In this document: positions 27,426 to 35,885 of the stretch, one piece after another
Layout: every line of letters starts with the position of its first letter
How positions within the stretch are numbered: the stretch's first letter is position 1
DNA from: Bacillota bacterium
GTDB lineage: Bacteria; Bacillota; Clostridia; Oscillospirales; Ruminococcaceae
Direction of reading: 5' to 3'
Length of the DNA: 64,000 nucleotides
Assembly (NCBI GenBank): GCA_023457355.1
Contig: JAEWLW010000029.1
Coordinates: forward strand, 8,265-72,264
The notes under the pieces: model-generated
The model's input: only the letters and a program-made list of their open reading frames with translations
What the model was told of the DNA's origin: nothing
Database searches by the model: none
Program-made: the position numbers and the translations under genes

Positions 27426-30296
27426 TTACGATGCCTTGTAATTCAGCGAATAGATTGGGTTAAGATATTCGCCATTCTCCAAAATCTCCACATGAAGGTG
27501 CGGCCCGGTGGACTGCCCGGTGTTGCCCACCGTGCCGACCACCGTCTCACCGGCGGCGATCTGATCGCCGACGCTCACTTGCACCTCGTCGCAATGGCCG
27601 TATTTCATGGTTTTATCGCCCTCATCCGTATCGATAATAATGTAATTGCCCATCACCGCGTCATATCCGACATACCGCACGGTACCGGTAAGGCCAGCTT
27701 TGATCGGTGTGCCGGTTGGCATCGAAATATCCAAACCGCGGTGCTGTTGCAGCTCCCTACCGCCGATGGGATCCACCCGGTAACCGTACAGGCTGCTGAC
27801 TTTATCCGACCAATTTATATCAAAAGGGTTTGCATATCCCTGATGCGCGCCCTTGGTTTCCATAAGCACGTCATACCAGCTTACCAGATCGTTTTCAGCG
27901 TCCTTCGCCAGTTCCTGCAAAAGCAGCGGCTCCATGGGCTTCGCGCGCAGCGTAACATCCAGATGGTAATAGGTATAGGTGTCGGGGGGGTCTCCCCGCG
28001 TTTCAGACCATTCATCATAAGTCAGCGTGTAACAATGGTCGAATATGTAATCCATCTCGGTTTTGACCTGATCAAAGGTAAAACCGGGGTATTTGACACT
28101 GAGGTACGCCATAAGTTTAAAAGGATCGTGCCCGATATCGTCCAGATCGTAGTGAAAGGCGTCGATATGCTGCCATTTCCAATCTATAGAGACATTTTTA
28201 ATCTCCTTGTCCAGCTCGGCCTCCAGCCTGGAATAGTAACTGCTGGCTGCTTCGATCTCGGTGTCTTCAGCGGTGTAGGCCGTGAGCACTGTGACGGCGG
28301 AATTTTGAACACCGCCTACAAATAGCATTGCTAGCAGAAAAAGCAGGATAAAAGCCAGTATAATTCCCAATAGCGGGGCCCCGACATAGGCTGCAACCAC
28401 GCGAATAACTGCGGCGCCCTTTTTGGCGATAATCGCAATGATTTTCTCAATCTCCGCTGTAGCTTTAGCGCCCAGTTTCCGTTCTGTGAATTTGCGCGCC
28501 TGCTTGCCGTAGCCCTGCATTGTCTGTCGCCATCTGGATGAACGAGATGGGCGGCCGTACTGCTGCTGATAGATCTGTTCTTTGGCGTCCCGGATATACT
28601 GCTTATTGGCACGTGTAACTTCCCGCTGTGCGACGCGCTGGTCATGATTCCCGCGCCACTTTTTCCCGTATTTCAGGCCGTACCTGCCGCCGGCGGAGGC
28701 AACCTTGCGCTCTGCGTTAGCACCTTCCACCGCGGGATCCTCGGTGCTACGCGCAATTTCATCCAGCATGCGGTCGGTCTCGTGTCGCAGAGCACTTGCA
28801 AAGAAACCTTCTTTTCTTATATTTTTATCAGTAGAAAATTTATCTTTATCATCGTTCAGCGGCTTATTGTATGCTCCGCTTCCCAGCAGTTTGCGGTCGT
28901 CCTCAAACTTCAGGCGGGATTTCCGCCCCTCGCCGTTATCTAAAAAACGTTGAGTCTTGCGCTCTTCCCAAACCGTATAGGAAGCATAATAGTGAAAATC
29001 GGAACCATAGGTCTGCTGTTTCATTGCCGTGGTATGCAAGCCGGCTTCTGGTGGGCCTGCGACTGGAATCAACCCGGTTTGCCCGGATTGCTGTAGCGCG
29101 TGAGGCTCCTGATGCACACGTCCCGGACCGGGCACGGAGTGTGAACGCAAGTGAAAGCTGCCTGCTGAATCGGCAGTCCCTGGCTGCCATAATCGGTTCG
29201 ACTCGCTGAAGCGCAGCCGCTTATAGGGCTGATGCAAATTTATTCGGGCGGACTGTTGCCCGGATATGCCAAGATGCGGCTGCTTGCTTGCCCCGGTAAG
29301 ATTGCGGCTTGGCTGTTCAAAGCGCAGCCGCCGCTTTTCCGGTTCCACCCGAGGCCTCCTCATTGCGGACAGTGGCATGTCTGAGGTAGTGCTTTGCCGT
29401 ACTCGACCGCTTTGCGGGGAAAAACGCAAGCGTTGCTGATGCCTTTGGTTCAGCGGTACAGCACTTTGAGGGGTGCCACTGCTGTCGCTGATCGGACTGG
29501 GAGCAAGTTTCTCAAAGCGCAGTCGCCGCTTGGTGGGTTCCGCTACCAGCCTGGAATCTGACAGCTGTATCGCCTTCGGGGCCATACCAGACTGAGCCCT
29601 GACGCTTTGTGGGGAAAAATACAAGCGTTTTTGCCGTTCTCCCTGTGTCAGGATACCGCCCCAATGTTCACTGCTATCGCCGTCGAATATACGGCTAGGC
29701 CGTACAAAACGTAGCTGGCGCTTGGCTGATTCGGGTACAGGCTGTGCGCTGATATTTTCAGGTGCGTTCGCGGTGAAATCCCGCCACTTCGGCTTGCTTC
29801 CCTGTGAAAAGCGCAGGCGGGAAAACCGCTGTTGCTGGCTTCGGTACTGTAAAGCACGGTCGGCAGTCCGGCTGCCGCTATCTTGGACGCCACCTCGCTT
29901 CGGGCGATCAAACCGCAGCCGGTTTCCGGTTGCCTTAGACAACAGGTGGGAGTTGGTTTTCGAATTTATTGACGTATGAAGCGACGGATGCCTTGAATCC
30001 TCCGAAAGCCGCAGGTGTGTTTTATTCTCAGAATACTTTTCTGCTTTAGGCGGACGTTCCGGTACATCCTCGTCTACTTTTAGCCGTATTCTCCCCGGCC
30101 GGTACAGCTTCTTTTTTGCACTCTTATTGCGCCCGCGGCGAAGGCTTGCGGCCAGTTCCGCCGTTCTCAGGAGAGCGTACACGGCATCGTGTGCGCCAAG
30201 CGGCTTTTTGTCGGTTCCTTCGGCGGTCTCAGAGCTTTCTATCCGGCTGCTCTGTTTTAACAGGCGTTCCGGATGAAGGCTTTTTTCTTCGCTCAT
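27426..30296 (-). CDS. CD1108-like mobile-element protein with C-terminal M23 peptidase
   Basis: 956 residues. About 600 N-terminal residues are basic and low in complexity, with about ten RLRF-type motifs (for example KRRLRFE, QQRLRFS, YKRLRFS) separated by 20-60 residues. A long membrane segment lies at about 628-661 (VVAAYVGAPLLGIILAFILL). An external linker follows, then an M23/LytM domain (about 832-950) with HRGLDISMPTGTPI and GPHLHVEI, which hold the zinc-binding histidines. It should cut peptidoglycan cross-links to open a path for the mating channel, taking the VirB1 role. The start ATG has an AGAGGAGA site. It lies upstream of the surface-protein gene in the same operon. Confidence 0.85.
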   Translation of the reverse strand: MSEEKSLHPERLLKQSSRIESSETAEGTDKKPLGAHDAVYALLRTAELAASLRRGRNKSAKKKLYRPGRIRLKVDEDVPERPPKAEKYSENKTHLRLSEDSRHPSLHTSINSKTNSHLLSKATGNRLRFDRPKRGGVQDSGSRTADRALQYRSQQQRFSRLRFSQGSKPKWRDFTANAPENISAQPVPESAKRQLRFVRPSRIFDGDSSEHWGGILTQGERQKRLYFSPQSVRAQSGMAPKAIQLSDSRLVAEPTKRRLRFEKLAPSPISDSSGTPQSAVPLNQRHQQRLRFSPQSGRVRQSTTSDMPLSAMRRPRVEPEKRRLRFEQPSRNLTGASKQPHLGISGQQSARINLHQPYKRLRFSESNRLWQPGTADSAGSFHLRSHSVPGPGRVHQEPHALQQSGQTGLIPVAGPPEAGLHTTAMKQQTYGSDFHYYASYTVWEERKTQRFLDNGEGRKSRLKFEDDRKLLGSGAYNKPLNDDKDKFSTDKNIRKEGFFASALRHETDRMLDEIARSTEDPAVEGANAERKVASAGGRYGLKYGKKWRGNHDQRVAQREVTRANKQYIRDAKEQIYQQQYGRPSRSSRWRQTMQGYGKQARKFTERKLGAKATAEIEKIIAIIAKKGAAVIRVVAAYVGAPLLGIILAFILLFLLAMLFVGGVQNSAVTVLTAYTAEDTEIEAASSYYSRLEAELDKEIKNVSIDWKWQHIDAFHYDLDDIGHDPFKLMAYLSVKYPGFTFDQVKTEMDYIFDHCYTLTYDEWSETRGDPPDTYTYYHLDVTLRAKPMEPLLLQELAKDAENDLVSWYDVLMETKGAHQGYANPFDINWSDKVSSLYGYRVDPIGGRELQQHRGLDISMPTGTPIKAGLTGTVRYVGYDAVMGNYIIIDTDEGDKTMKYGHCDEVQVSVGDQIAAGETVVGTVGNTGQSTGPHLHVEILENGEYLNPIYSLNYKAS

Positions 30297-30320
30297 ACGC
30301 TCTCTCCTCTCCTAAAAAGC

Positions 30321-30347
30321 TTGTATTTATGCGGGTTTTGTGATAAT
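30321..30347 (+). promoter_or_regulatory. Candidate promoter of the small + strand island
   Basis: TTGTAT (30321-30326) and GATAAT (30342-30347) with 15 bases between, and a TG two bases before the -10 (extended -10). It lies in the 82-bp gap between divergent genes and would serve the gene at 30379. Confidence 0.4.
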
Positions 30348-30378
30348 ATGGAATTAATTAGAAAGGTGGCGCATCACC

Positions 30379-30924
30379 ATGATGGGACTGTTTGTAAAGC
30401 TCGCCTATAAAATCTGCTTTTCCTGGCCGTTATGGCTCGCGATTCAATTCACCCAGTATATTGAGTGGTTTGACGCTGTCGTGTTGGGGCTTGTGACGTG
30501 GTTTTTTGCCTATGCGTTCAAGCTGGATAACCGCATCGGCCTTCCTATTGGCATTGCCGTGGGAGGTGCGTTCCTGCTGCTTTTCCATTTTTCCAGAATC
30601 GGCTTTTATATTTCAACCGCCGTTTTCTCGCTGATGTGGGCGTATATCATCCCTTCATGGCTTTTTGGCCTTTCCAATGATAAAATAGCCTTTTGGGTTG
30701 TATTTGTGCTGGCGCTGGCAGGATGCGCAAGATTGCACCTATTTGCAATACGAAGATCTACCGTAGATAAAATGCTTGCCGCCGAAGCCGCCCAAGCCAA
30801 AGCTATGAAAGCTGATGATTACGAAAGTCCGGCTCACCGGCGGGAGATTGAACGGTTGCAGCGTGAGCGTCGGGAGTTGGAGGCCAAGCTGGAGGCACTG
30901 CGCCGGCAAGGTCAAAAAAGCTGA
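30379..30924 (+). CDS. Membrane protein with C-terminal coiled coil
   Basis: 181 residues, transcribed opposite to the main ICE operon. Four hydrophobic segments are seen (about 10-27, 33-48, 56-76 and 82-116), followed by a charged helix from about 130 to the end (HRREIERLQRERRELEAKLE) that should form a coiled coil in the cytoplasm. AAAGGTGG lies 10 bases upstream of the start. A terminator and an intercistronic repeat follow. No family recognised; it could be a surface-exclusion or anchoring factor, but nothing shows this. Confidence 0.65.
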   Translation: MMGLFVKLAYKICFSWPLWLAIQFTQYIEWFDAVVLGLVTWFFAYAFKLDNRIGLPIGIAVGGAFLLLFHFSRIGFYISTAVFSLMWAYIIPSWLFGLSNDKIAFWVVFVLALAGCARLHLFAIRRSTVDKMLAAEAAQAKAMKADDYESPAHRREIERLQRERRELEAKLEALRRQGQKS

Positions 30925-30940
30925 ATTTCATTGCCTTTCC

Positions 30941-30970
30941 GCCGTCCCTTCTCCGGGGTCGGCTTCTTTT
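30941..30970 (+). terminator. Rho-independent terminator after the 30379 gene
   Basis: Stem GCCGTCCC / GGGGTCGGC with loop TTCTCC, followed by TTCTTTT. A nearly identical hairpin recurs at 31601, each just before an intercistronic repeat. Confidence 0.7.
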
Positions 30971-30972
30971 GT

Positions 30973-31001
30973 GCCCAAAATCCCAAACGATTGCGAATTT
31001 G
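30973..31001 (+). repeat. Intercistronic KIPNDCEF repeat, copy 3
   Basis: Same 26-28 bp unit, read on the + strand, as all neighbours here are + genes. It follows a terminator directly. The peptide frame opens with GTG and would run for 28 codons to a TGA at about 31058. Confidence 0.9.
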
Positions 31002-31101
31002 CCAGTATCCGAACCGACGCCGATGCTTTTGTACGGATTGTCCATTGCCTTTTTTGACGGCAGCAGTTACAATAAAAGCACCACCCACAGGAGGGATGAC
31101 G

Positions 31102-31485
31102 ATGACAAAGGAAGAAATGTTGCTGTTGCAGCAAATGATGGAAAATACCATTGATAGTAAATTGCAGCGCATGGAACAATCTATAGACAGCAAGTTTGAT
31201 GCACTCCGCATTGAAATGCAGGATATGCGTTGTGAATTGAATGCTAAGATCGATGCTCAGGAGCAGCGCCTTAATGCAAAGATTGACGCAAACAGCACCC
31301 AACTGCTGTTGCAAGTCGCGGAGCTACTGGAGAACCAGACTACCAAGCTTGGCCTACAATATGAGCATGAGGTCGCTGGAAAGATTAATGCGCTCAATGA
31401 GGAAACTGATATTCTGCGAGATGATGTTAAAGATCACGAACAGCGGATACATACCGCAGAGCGCAAAGTCGGCATTGCCATTTGA
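31102..31485 (+). CDS. Coiled-coil protein
   Basis: 127 residues from ATG at 31102, which has GGAGGG 6 bases upstream (an ATG two codons earlier is too close to it). Almost the whole protein is heptad-like and charged (SKLQRMEQSIDSKFDALRIE, then QEQRLNAKIDA), with no membrane segment. Such proteins resemble the coiled-coil regions of phage and ICE accessory proteins and cannot be assigned. Flanked by terminators and intercistronic repeats, it is a single-gene unit. Confidence 0.65.
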   Translation: MTKEEMLLLQQMMENTIDSKLQRMEQSIDSKFDALRIEMQDMRCELNAKIDAQEQRLNAKIDANSTQLLLQVAELLENQTTKLGLQYEHEVAGKINALNEETDILRDDVKDHEQRIHTAERKVGIAI

Positions 31486-31600
31486 CTGAAATTCAGCGAT
31501 TTTTTCTACTTCGCCACACCCAATAGCCTATTGAGTACGCTAGTGAAACTGTAATGAAGACTACAATTTGAATAAGAATTCCCATCTGATTGCCCTTTCC

Positions 31601-31627
31601 GCCGTCCCTTCACCGGGGCGGCTTTTT
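31601..31627 (+). terminator. Rho-independent terminator, second copy
   Basis: Stem GCCGTCCC / GGGGCGGC with loop TTCACC, then TTTTT. It resembles 30941-30970 in stem and position relative to the following repeat, so terminator and repeat appear to have been copied as one unit. The stretch 31486-31600 before it is non-coding. Confidence 0.72.
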
Positions 31628-31632
31628 CATGT

Positions 31633-31660
31633 CCAAAATCCCAAACGATTGCGAATTTGA
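31633..31660 (+). repeat. Intercistronic KIPNDCEF repeat, copy 4
   Basis: The peptide frame opens with ATG at 31629 (MSKIPNDCEFERLD) and stays open through the GC-rich repeat for about 45 codons to TGA at about 31764. GGGGCGG lies 10 bases upstream of this ATG. Whether it is translated is unknown. Confidence 0.9.
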
Positions 31661-31668
31661 AAGATTGG

Positions 31669-31765
31669 ACGGCCGGTCTTACCGGCCTGCCCCTGCGGGT
31701 GCGGGGGTGAATGCGCTGTTGCAAATCTCGGGTTTTCAATCGCTTCAGAGGGGGATAGTCCCCTG
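31669..31765 (+). repeat. GC-rich composite intergenic repeat, copy B
   Basis: About 97 bp with stems GGCCGGTCTTACCGGCC and CCCCTGCGGGTGCGGGG, then CAGAGGGGGATAGTCCCC. It directly follows KIPNDCEF copy 4, as copy C follows copy 5. It stands about 60 bp before the Cys-rich gene at 31828. Confidence 0.78.
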
Positions 31766-31827
31766 AATATCCGGTTTGCGTCAGATTTTGTCAGATGGTA
31801 TACTTTGGAATAAAGGGGGTGATCCGA

Positions 31828-31983
31828 ATGAATCAAAAATATTTTCGCCAACCGGCATTCTGTCCAATGACCGGTGAATCATGTCGCGAAGATTGCGAAT
31901 GGAGAATGTTCCAGCCGCCTTACGATTGTTGCATTCCCCAAATCGCACAAGCATTGAAAGAAATTCAGGAAAAGATTAAATAA
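31828..31983 (+). CDS. 51-residue cysteine-rich peptide
   Basis: ATG at 31828 has an AAAGGGGGTG site. The protein has five Cys in a short span (CPMTGESCREDCEWR and DCC), which could hold a metal or form disulphides, and ends in a charged helix (IAQALKEIQEKIK). It looks like the small Cys-rich proteins often found in ICEs. It overlaps the convergent 46-residue gene by 8 bases. Function unknown. Confidence 0.6.
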   Translation: MNQKYFRQPAFCPMTGESCREDCEWRMFQPPYDCCIPQIAQALKEIQEKIK

Positions 31984-32116
31984 TTCGGCATTTCTGAATT
32001 TCTGCGCTCGCCTTGGTAAGCACCAATACTGCTTCGCCATAGGTGAGCGCATTCTCTTTTAGCAATTCAATGACTTTAGTTACCAATGCGTCCATTGAAT
32101 CTTGACGTTCTTCCAT
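31976..32116 (-). CDS. 46-residue peptide homologous to the tail of the 32334 membrane protein
   Basis: ATG at 32116 has a near-perfect AAGGAGGTGAAAAT upstream, a strong sign that it is translated. The protein MEERQDSMDALVTKVIELLK then ENALTYGEAVLVLTKA matches the last 45 residues of the neighbouring 211-residue membrane protein (KERQALTDSLSSKIVDLLKE then NELSLREVRTVLSK). It looks like a free version of that cytoplasmic domain, either a partial duplicate or a deliberate soluble partner. No function known. Confidence 0.6.
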   Translation of the reverse strand: MEERQDSMDALVTKVIELLKENALTYGEAVLVLTKASAEIQKCRII

Positions 32117-32178
32117 ATTTTCACCTCCTTCACTAGCTTTCTGATTTGAATGACATCCTTCTAGAGGGGCTTTTCTAT

Positions 32179-32208
32179 GCCCAAAATCCCAAACGATTGC
32201 GAATTTGA
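32179..32208 (+). repeat. Intercistronic KIPNDCEF repeat, copy 5
   Basis: The peptide frame opens with ATG at 32178, with an AGAGGGG site 7 bases upstream, the best ribosome site of any copy. The frame ends after 17 codons at the TAA inside the following GC-rich stem. Confidence 0.9.
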
Positions 32209-32216
32209 AAGGTCAG

Positions 32217-32325
32217 ATGACCGGCCTTAACCGGCCTGCCCCTGCGGGTGCGGGGGTGAATGCGCTGTTGCAAATCTCGGATTTTCAGCCGGTGCAGAGG
32301 GGGATAGTTCCCTAAATATCAGATT
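32217..32325 (+). repeat. GC-rich composite intergenic repeat, copy C
   Basis: Same order of stems as copies A and B: CCGGCCTTAACCGGCC, CCCCTGCGGGTGCGGGG, then CAGAGGGGGATAG. It lies against the 3' end of the convergent gene at 32334, so here it does not lead into a + strand gene. Confidence 0.75.
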
Positions 32326-32333
32326 CGTACTTG

Positions 32334-32969
32334 TCAGTTATATTTGGAAAGTTTGGGGAATTCATCGTACACCTTACTTAATACAGTTCTTACTTCTCTT
32401 AAAGAAAGCTCATTTTCTTTAAGCAAATCCACAATTTTTGACGATAAGGAATCCGTTAATGCCTGTCGCTCTTTCGCGTTCCCCCCTTCTTTACAGTCGT
32501 TTGAGAATCCCCCCAAAACGCTGGCAGCAATAAAAGGAATATATCCCCAAGTATGTGCCAAATAAAAAAAGCTGCTACTTACTATGACTGCTAAAAAAAT
32601 TATTAATGGCTTTGAGCCTTGCTCCCGACAATACTTAATGACTAAATATAATCCAATGTAAAAGCTGAGAATAAAAGCCGGTCTACCAAGCAATAATTCA
32701 TCAGATGATAAAGCCATTGGACCAACCATAGCAACTAAGAACAATACCCATTCATATTTAAATTTAATCGTAGTTGCCGGATAATCCGCCTGCTTATTAA
32801 AAGCACTTAAAATACAGAATAAAATGGCAGCAATGCTAATCGAAAATCCAAGATTACTTAAAAAGGAATACCGTAATTCATTAAAGAACGCCATGCAGAG
32901 CATGATATACGCAGTCAATTCCACAAATGTATCTATCATATTTGAAATATTGATTTTTGCTTTAATCAT
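32334..32969 (-). CDS. Membrane protein with cytoplasmic helical tail
   Basis: 211 residues from ATG at 32969 (AGGAGG 9 bases upstream). Five or so hydrophobic segments fill residues 10-155, and the last 50 residues are a charged helix (KERQALTDSLSSKIVDLLKE...). That tail recurs as a separate 46-residue gene at 31976-32116. It lies 16 bases after the VirB4 stop and is AT-richer than the transfer genes around it, so it may be a later insertion into the operon. No family recognised. Confidence 0.6.
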   Translation of the reverse strand: MIKAKINISNMIDTFVELTAYIMLCMAFFNELRYSFLSNLGFSISIAAILFCILSAFNKQADYPATTIKFKYEWVLFLVAMVGPMALSSDELLLGRPAFILSFYIGLYLVIKYCREQGSKPLIIFLAVIVSSSFFYLAHTWGYIPFIAASVLGGFSNDCKEGGNAKERQALTDSLSSKIVDLLKENELSLREVRTVLSKVYDEFPKLSKYN

Positions 32970-32985
32970 TTGGCCTATCCTCCTT

Positions 32986-35523
32986 TCACGATGTCACCGC
33001 TTCCTCAAGCTTGGTGCTCATCAGCTTATAAAGCCGCGTTTCCTCCGGAAAATCGTCTACAAAGGGAATAATCGTGCCACCGAAGATCAGCAGGCCCTGG
33101 CCGGGCTTCGTATTGGTGACATAATTCAGCTGGTGCTCGGAAATATTCAGCTCTTCCGCAAGGATTTTCTGATCGCCTGTCGCCTGGTTGAGCATATAAA
33201 TAAAATCACTGTTGCTGAAAATATTCTTGATCTGCGGTGAGGCCAGAAAATCGGTGACATTTTGAGTGATGCCGGTCGGGACGCCGCCCCATTTGCGAAA
33301 GCGCTTCCAGATTTCCACCAGCGCGGACGCGGTTTGCTTTGCGCCTAGCAGAAGATGGATTTCGTCGGCATAATACCAGGTGATCAACTTCTTGGCCCTG
33401 TTTGTACGGACACGGGACCAAATCTGATCCTGAACCGTCAGCATGCCCAGCCCCTTCAGGTGCTGACCCAGATCTTTAGTATCAAAGCAAACGATCCGAT
33501 TTTTAACCTCGACGTTTGTCCGGTGGTTGAATACATTAAACGAACCGGTGACATACAGTTCCAAAGCGGACGCAATACGTTGCGACTCCGGTTCATTCTG
33601 CCCCTTCAAAAGCGCGTAAAAGTCTCCTAAAATTGGGATGTTATCCGGCTTCGGGTCTTTGAGGTATTTTTGATAAACCAGCGTCACGCAGCGATCGATG
33701 ACGGTTTTCTCAATCGGCTGTAAGCCCACATCTCCCGCACCCATGACCTGCTCACAGAAAGACATCAGAAATTCGCTTTTATCGCGTACCGGATCAAAAT
33801 GGGAGTCCTCGTCGTTCTTAGCCTCAATATTGATATCCATCGGATTGATGTGATGCGGACTGTCCGCGGATATAATGATCACCTGACCGCCTAGCGCTCG
33901 AACCAGCGCGGTATATTCTCGCTCTGGATCGAGAATCAAAATGCTGTCCTTGGGTCTGCCCAGTGCTACGTTGACCATTTCACGCTTTGAAGCAAAACTC
34001 TTGCCTGAACCCGGCACACCCAAAATCAAACCGTTCGGGTTCTTGGCGGTGAGACGGTCTATCATAATCATGTTTTGAGAAGTCGCGTTGACGCCGTAAT
34101 ATAATCCGCCCTTTTGGAATAGCTCTTGTGACTGGAAGGGGATAAAAATCGCTGTGCTGGAAGTCGTCAGCATGCGTTCTATCGGGACCTTGTTGATCCC
34201 GATTGGTAGGGCGGACATGAGGCCCGCTTCCTGCTGCCAGTCCAGCGGCAGCAGCTCGCAGCTATGCTGCTGGGCAATCTGTTTGGCGGTGGAAAAGATA
34301 TTATCCAGTTCTTTTTCATCTTGTGCAAAATTGGTCAGGGTAAAGGTCAGGAGAAACCGTCGTTCGTTACGGCTTTCAAGATCATGGCGCAGCGCGTCGG
34401 CCTCGTCTATGTAGGTCACCAAATCGGGCGGCAGAATGTCCATACCGTAGCCGCTGCGGCTAGCCTTCATCTGCTCTTCAATTTTCATCTTATTCAGATC
34501 CGACATGGTATCCTTAATTTGCTTGATAGCAGCCGCCTGCTCCAAGCTGCGCAGATGAACATTTATCACCAGCGGTGTGTCCATTTCAAGAAACTGCGCC
34601 AAAATATCATCCGAAAGCTCTGGCGCATTAATTTGAAGAAACGCAGTGCGACCCCCGAATTCCTGAAGCTCAAATATGTTTTTCTTGCTAAAATTCATGC
34701 TGTTTGGCGCGATGAAATCTTTTGTCGAAAGCCCTGTTTTTACAATAAAATCCCAGTTGAAGTTCAGCTTCCGGTCGGTGCCGATGTTCAAAATATCGTG
34801 AATAATTTCCATGCGTTCATAGCCGTTTCTCGGAAATGCCGCAACCTTCATATCTCGAAAAGCATTAATTACTTCATTTTCTATGCGATTGAGCTTCAGC
34901 AACGCGGTGGCCTGATCTTCGGCATGGAGACCGAATGTGAGGTATTTACGCTTAACTAAACCGTTATTGCCTTTGGAGAACTGATTCTGAAGCATCTGGA
35001 CATATTCCGCCCGTAGCTCATCCAAAGCATCACCTGTACCCGGAAGATCAATAGCTCTGTAAAACTCCTCTATATCAATTTTCTGATTAACAAATGTCAG
35101 TTGCACCGACACGGAAGCGTCAAAATAATTTAAAAAATTGCACCAGTTTTCAAAGATATTTTCCTTTGTCTCCCGCTTGGCCAATTTGTAATTGGTATCA
35201 AAATATTCGATGGTCTTTGTATAGAATCCGCTCTGGGGCCCAGGTGGCTCAGGACGAAAACCGGGCAGCGGAACACAGGACATGGCCTTGCGCCATAGGC
35301 TGTGCTTTTTGCGCGGATCAGCGCCCGCCTCCACGAAGCAAAGACCGTTTCGCAGCATCTGTCGGTACGGGATCGTATTCTGCGCGCTGCCGGGTATCTG
35401 CCCCTTGCGCTTTGCGAGTTTAACGCGTCTTACGACTTCTTGCCTTACCGGCTTTGGCAGATTTGCGTATGGGTCGAGCCGCTTGATCGTTACCGTCTGC
35501 TGCGCTACTGTCTGGCTCAACAC
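32986..35523 (-). CDS. VirB4-type conjugation ATPase
   Basis: About 845 residues. GTG at 35523 is the likely start because AGGAGG lies 9 bases upstream; TTG at 35529 is only 3 bases from it. Walker A GVPGSGKSF lies near residue 505, followed by DPEREYTALVRALGG and a later YADEIHLLLG (Walker B). The C-terminal QNVTDFLASPQIKNIFSNSD is typical of the family. It powers assembly and substrate passage of the type IV secretion channel. It overlaps the prgI gene by about 104 bases, an unusually long overlap that forces coupled translation. Full length for the family. Confidence 0.94.
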   Translation of the reverse strand: MLSQTVAQQTVTIKRLDPYANLPKPVRQEVVRRVKLAKRKGQIPGSAQNTIPYRQMLRNGLCFVEAGADPRKKHSLWRKAMSCVPLPGFRPEPPGPQSGFYTKTIEYFDTNYKLAKRETKENIFENWCNFLNYFDASVSVQLTFVNQKIDIEEFYRAIDLPGTGDALDELRAEYVQMLQNQFSKGNNGLVKRKYLTFGLHAEDQATALLKLNRIENEVINAFRDMKVAAFPRNGYERMEIIHDILNIGTDRKLNFNWDFIVKTGLSTKDFIAPNSMNFSKKNIFELQEFGGRTAFLQINAPELSDDILAQFLEMDTPLVINVHLRSLEQAAAIKQIKDTMSDLNKMKIEEQMKASRSGYGMDILPPDLVTYIDEADALRHDLESRNERRFLLTFTLTNFAQDEKELDNIFSTAKQIAQQHSCELLPLDWQQEAGLMSALPIGINKVPIERMLTTSSTAIFIPFQSQELFQKGGLYYGVNATSQNMIMIDRLTAKNPNGLILGVPGSGKSFASKREMVNVALGRPKDSILILDPEREYTALVRALGGQVIIISADSPHHINPMDINIEAKNDEDSHFDPVRDKSEFLMSFCEQVMGAGDVGLQPIEKTVIDRCVTLVYQKYLKDPKPDNIPILGDFYALLKGQNEPESQRIASALELYVTGSFNVFNHRTNVEVKNRIVCFDTKDLGQHLKGLGMLTVQDQIWSRVRTNRAKKLITWYYADEIHLLLGAKQTASALVEIWKRFRKWGGVPTGITQNVTDFLASPQIKNIFSNSDFIYMLNQATGDQKILAEELNISEHQLNYVTNTKPGQGLLIFGGTIIPFVDDFPEETRLYKLMSTKLEEAVTS

Positions 35524-35872
35524 TGTCAATCACCTCCTGAATCTGTCTGGCCGGTTCCAGACCGGCATATATATTTTCCGTCTTATACGGTCTTTTCGCG
35601 GGGCGCTGATAACGCACCCGAATATAATTCATAATCACTTTTTCTATCGGCCTGCCGTCCTTAATCGGCCAGAAACCGACAATAAATATGGGGACAGCCA
35701 GCGGGACGATGAGATAGACGGCGTTTTTTCCGAAAAGGGGTAATAAATAATAAAATGCTGGTAGGCACACAGCAGCCGACGCGGCGGCAGCAATAAGCTG
35801 CCGCTTTGTCAGTCCCAGTGCCACTTTTCTTTTAACCTTGTCAAAATCCTTGGGAACAGTTACATATGGCAC
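35420..35872 (-). CDS. PrgI-family conjugation membrane protein
   Basis: 150 residues. GTG at 35872 follows AAAGGAGCG with 6 bases between. The start VPYVTVPKDFDKVKRKVALG followed by two hydrophobic segments (about 27-42 and 49-66) and a DGRPIEKVIMNYIRVRYQ segment is the PrgI pattern. It is the VirB3-like partner that sits with VirB4 and VirB6 in the mating channel. The basic tail (KAGKARSRKTR) overlaps virB4. A palindromic form of the intercistronic repeat stands just before its ribosome site. Confidence 0.88.
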   Translation of the reverse strand: MPYVTVPKDFDKVKRKVALGLTKRQLIAAAASAAVCLPAFYYLLPLFGKNAVYLIVPLAVPIFIVGFWPIKDGRPIEKVIMNYIRVRYQRPAKRPYKTENIYAGLEPARQIQEVIDSVEPDSSAADGNDQAARPIRKSAKAGKARSRKTR

Positions 35873-35885
35873 ACAAAACGCTCCT

